A DNA stretch of 24,320 nucleotides from Poteriospumella lacustris (Eukaryota > Sar > Chrysophyceae > Chromulinales > Dinobryaceae): the NCBI GenBank assembly GCA_008000375.1, contig SMOI01000231.1:2565-26884 (forward strand). The letters are read 5' to 3'. The position numbers and the translations under genes were made by a program. Numbering within the stretch: the first letter of the stretch is position 1; every line of letters begins with the position of its first letter. The notes beneath the pieces are model-generated. The model saw only the letters and a program-made list of their open reading frames with translations, was not told where the DNA came from and did no database searches. Positions 17,511 to 24,320 of this stretch are shown here, piece by piece.

Positions 17511-17574
17511 CTGCAAGTAGACAGAGTGTGTGGAATGTCAAGAAAGATGTCTCTTGAAGTTCAAGTTATCTTAC
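17511..17574 (-). other. 5'UTR intron of the giant gene
   Basis: Read on the minus strand, the exon ...CCAAGAAG is followed by a strong donor GTAAGATAAC. The segment closes with the acceptor CTACTTGCAG, and then AAATGAGC, the start codon, follows. The intron is 64 bp and ends two bases before the ATG. The roughly 65 bases upstream of the donor contain no ATG, so it sits in the leader and not in the coding region. Confidence 0.75.
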
Positions 17575-18075
17575 CTTCTTGGTTCAAACAAGGATATTTA
17601 GATGAGGCAAATCTACAACCTTGATTGATGTTTCGCGATCACACTTGCGAAATCCAAATTCAGAAAGTGATAACCACACACAGGAGCGGGGCGATATCTT
17701 GAGACCGCGAAGAAAAGATGTTGGGAAAAAGATTGCACAGCAGAATCGGCCAGGACGAGCGGTGTCGTGTGGGACACACCGCCGCAAGTGTCAACGTCTC
17801 TTTTTTCGTTTCCCGTTTTGGCGATATCTGCGCCCGAGGTCTTCCTATCGTTTTGAGCAGGGAATAAGGGAATATACACTACCGATACGTACATATTCAC
17901 CATTGCACAACACATGCAACATTTTGAAATGAAAATAGATAAACTTCCTAATTACCAAATATAAACATAATCGCAAATGACAAGACAATACTCGGTGGTG
18001 GAACCAACGATCACACTGAATATCAGTTCTATTTTCGATTGTCCAGATGGTGAATCGGGCACAACAGTGAGGGCT
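17575..18075. other. Intergenic stretch: giant-gene leader/promoter and FKBP 3' region
   Basis: About 500 bp, clearly more AT-rich than the flanking genes. It holds the leader exon and promoter of the giant gene and the 3' end of the FKBP transcript, both read on the minus strand. Two overlapping ORFs of about 100 codons exist on opposite strands, but neither resembles a protein family. I see no RNA gene, repeat or clear promoter motif. Confidence 0.6.
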
Positions 18076-18858
18076 TTATCTGACCTCAATTAGCGTCACA
18101 TCGAAGACCAATGTCGCATTGGAAGGGATTGTAGGAGGAGCACCATGTCGGCCGTAGGCCTTTTCAGGAGGGATGGTCAAACGCCGAGTTCCGCCGACGC
18201 GAAGACCCGAAACTCCAATGTCCCATCCAGAGATGACTTCTCCGCGACCAAGGATGAAACCGAACGGCTTCTTAGGATTTGTTGACGAATCAAACACCTT
18301 ATTGTTCGTCTTCAATCTTCCCACATAGTTCACCTTCACTCTCTGACCTGACTGCGCCGTTGGGCCGCTGCCAATTTTAATATCTTCAATAAGAACACCA
18401 TTGACGTTTCTACCGGCGGATTTTCCAGATGAACCGCCACCAAGAACTTGTGCAACGGCAGCACGGTTGCGTTCTTGCTCGGGCGTAGGCTTGGCCTTCT
18501 TTGATGCAGATCCAGGCGTAGATGCGGAGGCTTCTGACGCCTTCTTAGCGGTACCAGAAGATTTTGCAGGCTTTGCTTCCTCATCGTCGTCTCTCTTTCG
18601 CTTCTTCAAAGACGATTCGCTGGGCTCCGTAGCACGGCTGGGAATGGTTCCCGCGGGAAGCTTTTTCGAAGTTCCATCCTTAAATTTCCATCCGGAGGGT
18701 CCATTGACTTGATCAACAACTTCGACACCATAATTGCCGCTCAAGGTCTCACGAAGTCGATCAGACTTGATGAAGTTGCCCTCCTTGCGAGCAGTGTCTC
18801 GCTCCTTAACCAAGTCACGAACCGCCAAAATCTTTGCAATTCTCTCCGCGTCTCCCAT
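18076..18858 (-). CDS. FKBP-type peptidyl-prolyl cis-trans isomerase with CysRS C-terminal-like N-domain
   Basis: 260 residues from the ATG at 18858 (start MGDAERIAKILAVRD). The ORF extends 36 codons further upstream, but the conserved N-terminal segment begins at this Met. Residues ~12-58 (TARKEGNFIKSDRLRETL, then YGVEVVDQ, then GWKFKDG) resemble the small helical C-terminal domain of cysteinyl-tRNA synthetases. The middle is charged and low in complexity, with KKRKR as a likely nuclear signal. Residues 155-260 form an FKBP domain with the expected pocket residues: Tyr in VNYVG, Phe-Asp in VFDSS, Phe in PFGFILG, Val-Ile and Trp in EVISGWDIG, Tyr in AYGRHG, Phe in LVFDV. It should catalyse X-Pro isomerisation and bind FK506-type ligands. 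The layout (acidic/basic tail plus C-terminal FKBP) recalls nuclear FKBPs such as Fpr4/FKBP46, though the N-domain differs. Divergent from the RBM42-like gene. Confidence 0.93.
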   Translation of the reverse strand: MGDAERIAKILAVRDLVKERDTARKEGNFIKSDRLRETLSGNYGVEVVDQVNGPSGWKFKDGTSKKLPAGTIPSRATEPSESSLKKRKRDDDEEAKPAKSSGTAKKASEASASTPGSASKKAKPTPEQERNRAAVAQVLGGGSSGKSAGRNVNGVLIEDIKIGSGPTAQSGQRVKVNYVGRLKTNNKVFDSSTNPKKPFGFILGRGEVISGWDIGVSGLRVGGTRRLTIPPEKAYGRHGAPPTIPSNATLVFDVTLIEVR

Positions 18859-19164
18859 CGTGAATAAAAAAAGAATGCGATTGATAGAAAAATAACTGCA
18901 CTGCAATCGATTGTTTGTGTCGATGCCTTTGCTTTTCGCTTTGGGCCAGCGTCGCAGCAGAGCCAACGAATGGAGCCAAGTGCACGACGAGGAGTAAATA
19001 CCCAGATCGCAGGAGTTTCTAGAAAGTCACAGCATCCCAACGTTCGCTCAGTGATCCGCTTATCCAGTATGGCTAGACCAACAAGTGAATGTAGTATCAT
19101 TTGCTCTTGGAAGTCAGTTCATATCGGTCATTACCCAGTGGAAGGGACATAGATAAAAGAAATC
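18859..19164. promoter_or_regulatory. Divergent promoter region between FKBP and RBM42-like genes
   Basis: The 306 bp between two start codons in opposite orientation must hold both promoters and leaders. T-rich and A-rich tracts sit next to the FKBP start (near 18860-18895). The RBM42-like start has the context AAGAAATCATGG. No TATA box is evident. Short TCATTTG- and TCAGTTC-like elements occur near 19097-19120 and could be initiators, but they are too short to call. Confidence 0.55.
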
Positions 19165-20110
19165 ATGGCTGAGGAAGATGCAGATCTTGGCGATTTCTTC
19201 GCCGAAATCGAAGAAATTCAAGCAGCCCCCGCAGCAGATGGCGCCGAAGCCGACTTAACTGCAACCACTGCACTGGAAGATGGGGTTGCTTCGTCCTCTT
19301 CAACCGCAGAAGAAATCCCAAAGGCGACATATACACAGCCCGTATCGATCGTGTACAGCAAAGCTCCGGAAATTCGCGAAGAAACGAGCCATTCGAGCCA
19401 TCCCGTTTACACCTACAATCGACCTGACTACTCCGTCGAAGACGACGATCCTTACAGTAGATATTATTTCAGTGAAGGAAAGTCTAGTAAGCCAGCCAGT
19501 TCATCTAGTAGAGCTCAGACAGTTGCTCCACCCCCTCCACCGCCTCCTGTGATTCCCCGTTCCGACAAAACCTTCGTTCGCAAAGCAGCGGACGAGACCT
19601 GGGTGGACGAAACACTCCAAGAATGGCCCGAGAATGACTTTCGAATTTTCATCGGAGATCTTGGCAAGGAAGTTTCTACAGAGATGCTGACGCGTCATTT
19701 TCAACAGTATAAATCGTTTGCGATGGCCAAAGCAGTACGCGGGAAAGATGGAAAACCGAAGGGTTTCGGGTTTGTATCCTTCCTTGAACCCGGCGACTGC
19801 ATCAAGGCCATGAAAGAGGAAAATGGTAAATATCTTGGGAGCAGGTAAGCAATGGCTGTTGAGATTGCGAGGTCTTCACCGTCCACAAATGTCTGACCCG
19901 TGCGTCTGCTGTTGTCACAAAGACCGATGAAAATCCGTCGAAGCACCTGGAAGGATCGAGATATTGAAGAGGTACGTCGATGCGCCAAGACATCGCCTAA
20001 CGCCGTGTAAATGAGTCTTCTCTGATCCTTCCTCCTTTGGTGATGCACTGTAGGTCCGAAGCAATGAACAGCGAAAACGAAAGTTCAACGAAACCTACGG
20101 AATCGCTTAG
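19165..20110 (+). CDS. RBM42-like RNA-recognition-motif protein (three exons)
   Basis: The proposed CDS is join(19165..19844, 19923..19971, 20054..20110): 680+49+57 bases, 261 residues. The N-terminus is acidic and Ala-rich, followed by a Tyr-rich segment and a proline run (APPPPPPPVIPR). The single RRM starts near residue 156 with WPENDFRIFIGDLGKE (RNP2 IFIGDL), has RNP1 KGFGFVSF at about 199-206 and continues through NGKYLGSR. Splicing restores the family C-terminus: PMKIRRSTWKDRDIEEVRS and then a basic tail QRKRKFNETYGIA. RBM42 proteins keep this 'GSRPIKLRKS.WKDR' extension right after the RRM. They bind RNA and associate with splicing factors in the nucleus. Without splicing the frame stops at 19848. 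Confidence 0.93.
19845..19922 (+). other. Intron 1 of the RBM42-like gene
   Basis: 78 bp, donor GTAAGC directly after GGGAGCAG and acceptor ...GTCACAAAG before ACCGATGAAA. It is phase 2: AG plus A rebuilds the Arg codon of GSRP. The protein continues as the conserved RRM-tail motif, which strongly supports both sites. Confidence 0.92.
19972..20053 (+). other. Intron 2 of the RBM42-like gene
   Basis: 82 bp, phase 0, donor GTACGT after GATATTGAAGAG and acceptor CACTGTAG before GTCCGAAG. Splicing gives the basic tail VRSNEQRKRKF and a stop at 20110. If it were retained, the frame would read VRRCAKTSPNAV and stop at 20010, a non-basic tail unlike the family. Intron retention as a real isoform cannot be excluded. 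Confidence 0.8.
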
Positions 20111-20409
20111 CCTGTCGTTCTCCTTGGCTCTCTCCACCGAACTCACCCCATCTCTAAGCTGTACATAAAGCAACGAAACCGACCCCCCCCCCATGAGGTT
20201 AAGGAGATGGACGACGCGTTAGACTGTCAACTACATTGGCAGAGAAGCGGATCTACGGTTCGTAGGCATCGACTATGTACCGCAGCGAACACGAATGAAT
20301 CATGGTGGCCATTTGTAAACACAATTCGCACCTTTACATCACCGCATCTATGTACCATTTCGCAGGACCATGCGCCTGGAGAACTTCTCTTTCAGCTTCG
20401 TCTTCCATC
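20111..20409. other. Convergent 3' region between RBM42-like and meckelin genes
   Basis: About 300 bp separate the two stop codons (20110 on plus, 20410 on minus), so the two 3'UTRs meet or overlap here. It includes a C10 tract at 20183-20192. I see no RNA gene, no family-like ORF and no clear AATAAA on either strand. Confidence 0.6.
20183..20192. repeat. Homopolymer tract, ten C
   Basis: A run of ten C in the 3'UTR region downstream of the RBM42-like stop codon. It is prone to length error in sequencing and may be polymorphic. Confidence 0.9.
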
Positions 20410-23400
20410 TTAGATGAGGAAGCGTGGATCGACCAGTGTCTTTCGCGACAGATTATACTACACAAACACACAGTCGACAACACAGATCATCGGTTAGTCA
20501 AACCGCACACGAGGCATCTCCTCAAATGCATCATCATCAGCATCAGCATCGTCATCAGTACTTACCGAGCCATAACTACCACGTAAATACGTGATTCCGT
20601 AGTCCGCCAAATACGCCAAGAGAATGGACGTCAACGTGCTGCCAAACCACATATCCACCAACGAATACACCAGAATATTAAACAACAACAAATCCATTTC
20701 ACGTCCTAAAAACATCGTCTCCGTGAACCGCCACGCACGATCGGTGTAGAAGACGGACGGGGTGCCACTCTGCGTCAAATCGGGTGCGGAATACATCATT
20801 CGTTCCAAGTAACTCGGTTCATGGATCACGCGACGTAAACCCGTCACCGACAAGTTGTTCTCGACCCATTGTTGCAGGAAACTCGTCATTTCTTGCCAGG
20901 CTTGCACGACGCGTTCCGTTGGGATGGCGTGGAAGGCCGCGAAGCCCATTTTGAAGGAATTGCCAGAGCCACCGGTGCGGAAGGCGCCCAGGCCGCTGCG
21001 ACGACCGCCAAAGCCGCCTGGACTGCTGAAGAACGAGCGATTCGACGCGTTGTTGTACGACTGCTGCTGGCTATGGTCCTGTGCCATGGCCGCATTGCTC
21101 ATTCGGGAATTGCCACCGCGGGCACCAGCCGACGCGGCCAACGCCGAGCGATTGCGACGTTGGTCGATCAGCTCGGTCATGGTCATCGGCCGGGCCAACA
21201 CATCGTAAATCTGCGTCAAGGCATCACGCGTTTCACTCGAAATGAACAATTGAAACGACTGCACATCGGCCGGGGCGCCATCTAAGGACCGATCGGTGGT
21301 CAGTCCCGCCTCTTCTTGATTCAACATGTCCACCAATTCCATCATGTTCGCTTCCGCATGGGGATACGGCGATCGACAATGCAGATAATAGCCGTGGAAC
21401 TTCTCGTCCAGGACAAAGACCGAGACCTTCGCGATCGTGCAAAAGTCTAAAAACCGTTGTTCCGGTGGCTCGCTGAAATACCGCTCGTAGACGACCCATT
21501 TCCACAGGTACTGCGCCACCGACAAGATCAACCAAAAGAACGTGGACACCGCAAAGCGTAGCAACATGTTTCGATGGCCCGGGGTCACGTCGTTGAGATC
21601 CGGCTGCGGGGTCGCGTTGTACTGCAGGTTCAAGCCAATCAGGAAGAACCCCAACCAAAACAACGTAAAGCGAATGTCCGAGCGTCGTTCTACTTGCAAC
21701 TCCGCATATTCATTCGCGACCATCAACGTACGCCAGACAGAGACTTGTTGTTGTTCTTTGCTCCGTTGCGCCACCGTTCTCGCACCGGTGGCATTGGCAG
21801 AAGCCGCCAAGGTAGGTTTCGTGCCGCCCGGTTGTAACGCTTGCATTTGCGAGTTGTGGAACGGTTCCCAATCCAACAGGAAGATGTCGATTTGGCATTG
21901 GCGATACACGACCGTGATGAGGACATACAGCACCTGAAAGAACGTGAGCACGTACAGACCCATCACAAAGGCGTAGTACGGTGACGTGGAAGTCACGACA
22001 CTGCTGCCACCGTCGTCCACGGGCAGCATGATCGACGGCACTTCTTGCATCTTGAAGAAGACGAAGAAATACCACGACAAGATGACGACGTACGGGAAGA
22101 ACACGAGGACAAACGACGACATCAGCAGCAAGAGGATCTCTCCGCACAGTTTCACGTTGGCGCCACCCAAATCCGTCGTCAACCCCGCCTGGGTGATGAT
22201 GCGTGCATGGCGCATGTTCCAGTTGTGATACCGCAGGCCAAAGAAGAAGATGAAAATGACGAACATGGCGATCGAGAAGCCCTGAAACGTCGCGAAGAAG
22301 TGCGACATGTCGCTGATGTAATACGCCGCGAACGAATACGAGACGATGTCGTCGGTGTACGTGTACGTCGTCGTCGTGCCGGAGGACGAGGACGAAGAGC
22401 CCAACGTCTCGGTGACGGCGCCCCATGTGGACGGGACACTTTCCATGTAATCGATGCGTAAGACCGGCGCGTAGATGCTGTCGGTGCTGGCGCCGGAGGC
22501 GCCCGCACTCGTCTCGGGAATCAATTGCGTCGTGAGCACGATGCGCGCGGCATAGCGAATCACCCGTGGGTCACTGTTGATCGTTTCGATGCCCGAAATG
22601 GCGTCGTGCAAATAGAAACGACGCACCAATTTGTCGTCCGTCGCACACAGATCGTTCGTGTAAATCGTCGAGGACGTGGAGGACGACGAGGACGAGGACG
22701 AGGACCCCACCGTCAAGATCGTCGGCACCGGCGTGAACTTCATCGTCGTGCGATCGAGGAGGAACAGCTCGTAGAAGACCATGTCGTCCACCATCTGTTG
22801 CGAGTCACTCGAATACGTCAACAGACTTCGCAAGGAGCAGGAGAACGAGATCTTCTCACTCGTCGCAAAGTATTGCCACTTTGTCGACGAGCTGCTGCCA
22901 CCACCTTTCGAGGACAGTGGCGCTTGACGTGTACAATACGAAAACAACGTTTCCAGTTTCGTGTAGCCCTTCAGCGTACCGTTCATGTAGTACATCGCAA
23001 CGCGGTATTCCATGCGGAAATGGTTCAGCGACACTTGCGCCGAGTGCACGTCGTACTTGCACACCTGATTGCCCTTGTACAGCGGGGTATAATACAACCA
23101 GGGCATGTGGTAGGACCAATACGAAACGTTGTATTCGCTGCCCATGCGATTGGTATCGCGTCCCGCGGTGACCAGATTCAAGAAAATGGAACACGCCTGT
23201 GTGCTTTCATCGTAGAGCTGCAAGACACACAGGTTTGCCAACGCTTGGCAATGATGATTGTCTTGTGCTCCGCCGTAGAACGAACAATAGCTGGCTGCCG
23301 ATAAAAAGAAATGTTCAAAGACACGCGAATTGAAGTTGGTGATGCCGGCGGTGGGATAATTGACCGTTTTGGCCGCCGATAACACCGAGACAAAGGGCGA

Positions 23401-24177
23401 CGCGAGTGTATTCAGGATACACGACTGCTCACCAATGCCAGAATACCCAGCGATACGATATGATGAATCACAGGTGCAGGCGTACACGTTGTTGACCAAC
23501 GACATGGTCATGTGCTTGTCCGGGCAGGACTGGCAGACATATTTCGACCCCACATAGCCCTTGCCCGCAATGGTTTGACTGGTTTTGACAGGAAGCGTCC
23601 GAGAAGGACATTGTTGACAGATTTTAGCGGATAGCTTGGCGCCCGTGACATCCGTTTCAATTAACACTTGATCGCTGCTAGGGCAAGCGCAATCGTTGTC
23701 ACTTTCTATGATCCCGGTCGTCGTGGACGAGTCGCACGACGCACAACCACTGAGATCTTGATAAGAGACTCTATTGTCAGTCATACACGAGGTGCAATTG
23801 AAGGATTGGCAGCTTCCCAGCGTCTGTGGAGATGAAAACGGTTCCATGAACATTGAACAAGAGACGAGCCACGTAGAAGACGATGTACTTACCGATGTGC
23901 ACGTAAGCGATTGCTGATGATATCCTTGCTGGCATTGACAATTTTCACTGTTTCCTATCCCATCAAATTGCGTTGTACTGGCGATTTGGTTCGTGGGACA
24001 GGAGCGACAACGATGTTCGCTGGAATCGAGATAATCGAATCCCTGTGCTGCACATGACGTCACCGTGAAGCCATTGTAATTCGATAACTTGATTTGACTG
24101 GATATAAATGACGCCGCACTGATGGAGGCACTATGCCAATACAGCACCAAGGCAAGAGCAAAGATGATGTGCTTCAT
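20410..24177 (-). CDS. TMEM67: Meckelin (TMEM67/MKS3 homologue), ciliary transition-zone membrane protein (three exons)
   Basis: The proposed CDS on the minus strand is 24177..23893, 23823..20566, 20457..20410: 1196 residues. Residues 1-21 form a signal peptide (MKHIIFALALVLYW...). A Cys-rich ectodomain follows, with many CxxC pairs (CRSCPTN, CQQCPSR, CQSCPDK). The first clear membrane segment is at about 599-626 (FSIAMFVIFIFFFGL); others are LLLLMSSFVLVFFPYVVILS, FVMGLYVLTFFQVLYVLI, the pair at FWLGFFLIGL and STFFWLILSVAQYLW, and the last near 1140-1170 (LLLFNILVYSLVDM). The family signature FCTIAKVSVFVLDEKFHGYY is present near 886-913. The last exon supplies YNLSRKTLVDPRFLI, which fits the conserved meckelin C-terminus as I recall it. 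Meckelin is a Frizzled-like component of the ciliary transition zone (MKS module). Serine runs (TCG/TCC repeats near 22365-22400 and 22680-22710) and a Gly/Ser/Asn-rich cytoplasmic insert are local additions. Confidence 0.95.
20458..20565 (-). other. Intron 2 of meckelin
   Basis: 108 bp, phase 0, donor GTAAGTACTG after TATGGCTCG and acceptor GTGTTTGTGTAG before TATAATCTG. Read-through adds an Asp-rich tail ending MPRVRFD that looks artefactual and comes from a CAT/CAG simple repeat in the intron. Splicing gives the TLVDPRFLI ending typical of the family. Confidence 0.9.
20528..20557. repeat. Short imperfect trinucleotide repeat (ATC/AGC) inside meckelin intron 2
   Basis: About 30 bases of interspersed ATC and AGC triplets, e.g. 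tcatcatcagcatcagcatc. On the minus strand it would encode Asp/Ala if the intron were read through, which explains the Asp-rich tail of the unspliced ORF. Confidence 0.8.
23824..23892 (-). other. Intron 1 of meckelin
   Basis: 69 bp, a multiple of three with no in-frame stop, so it hides inside the long ORF. The donor is GTAAGTACAT after TGCACATCG and the acceptor TTTTCATCTCCACAG before ACGCTGGGAAGC. Removal deletes 23 residues and joins LTCTS to TLGSCQSF in the Cys-rich region. The consensus match at both ends makes it likely. Confidence 0.85.
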
Positions 24178-24320
24178 TGTGTTCTTCCACGGTTAACAGC
24201 GGAGCCCTTAATTGTGACTCAACTCGCAATCGCCCTCTTGTATACACTCTGTATTGAAATTGAAACTTTCCTTCCCACGACGGTTCGTGCTGCAATAAAT
24301 ATAACAAGTTTGTTGCATCG
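24178..24320 (-). promoter_or_regulatory. Leader and proximal promoter of meckelin (partial)
   Basis: 143 bp upstream of the meckelin ATG, to the right edge of the window. It reads on the minus strand with ...GAAGAACACA directly before the start codon. No TATA box, RFX-like X-box or other ciliary element is obvious, but the region is cut by the edge. Confidence 0.4.

Noticed and set aside
17613-17932. Overlapping ~100-codon ORFs on both strands upstream of the giant gene
   Set aside because: AT-rich intergenic sequence, no family resemblance, and they overlap the giant gene's leader exon region.
18859-18966. Upstream Met giving a 296-residue FKBP
   Set aside because: The extra 36 residues are not domain-like and follow T-rich leader sequence; the CysRS-like segment begins just after the internal Met at 18858.
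19097-19120. Oomycete-type initiator-like elements (TCATTTG, TCAGTTC)
   Set aside because: Too short and frequent to call without transcription-start data; they also cannot settle the lineage.
20494-20565. Asp-rich C-terminal tail of the unspliced meckelin ORF
   Set aside because: It is encoded by intron sequence after a GTAAGT donor and comes from a simple repeat; the spliced ending fits the family.
20302-20586. Plus-strand 94-codon ORF between RBM42-like and meckelin genes
   Set aside because: It covers the last meckelin exon and intron 2 in antisense and has no family motif.

Overview
The window is nuclear DNA of a flagellated or ciliated microbial eukaryote. The evidence is GT-AG introns of 64-108 bp, a meckelin (TMEM67/MKS3) gene that implies a cilium, an RBM42-type RNA-binding protein and a nuclear-type FKBP. 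Intergenic gaps are short (about 300-570 bp) and introns few. This compactness, the intron sizes and a giant DUF3638 protein would suit a stramenopile such as an oomycete relative, but the lineage is an inference with low confidence. I see no bacterial, phage, transposon, CRISPR, rRNA or tRNA signature.

Layout. (1) Positions 1-17508, minus strand: one uninterrupted reading frame of 5836 codons that runs off the left edge. It starts with the ATG at 17508 and the same codon register holds at position 1. Because it never meets a stop in the window it is easily missed by stop-to-stop ORF calling, and its antisense strand is full of long spurious ORFs. The product is a giant multidomain protein. 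From N to C it has a LamG/ConA-like domain, a long alpha-rich region, a DUF3638-type beta module, a Tudor/agenet-like domain, a thioredoxin fold without CXXC, a WWE-like domain, a SPRY-like domain split by a low-complexity insert, a second WWE domain, a canonical thioredoxin domain (WCGPC), then a DUF3638/DUF3645 helicase-like NTPase core carrying a Cys/His cluster, and a Glu/Gln coiled coil. A 64-bp 5'UTR intron ends two bases before the start codon. (2) 18076-18858, minus: an FKBP-type prolyl isomerase with an unusual N-terminal segment resembling the C-terminal helical domain of cysteinyl-tRNA synthetase. (3) 19165-20110, plus: an RBM42-like RRM protein in three exons. (4) 20410-24177, minus: meckelin in three exons. 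Its true C-terminus lies in a small last exon outside the obvious ORF.

FKBP and RBM42 are divergent across a 306-bp gap. RBM42 and meckelin converge. FKBP and the giant gene are in tandem. The four genes look like ordinary eukaryotic neighbours, not an operon. The most unusual item is the giant protein: it joins ubiquitin/ADP-ribose-associated modules (WWE, a Cys/His cluster), thioredoxin folds and a helicase-like motor in one chain of more than 5800 residues.
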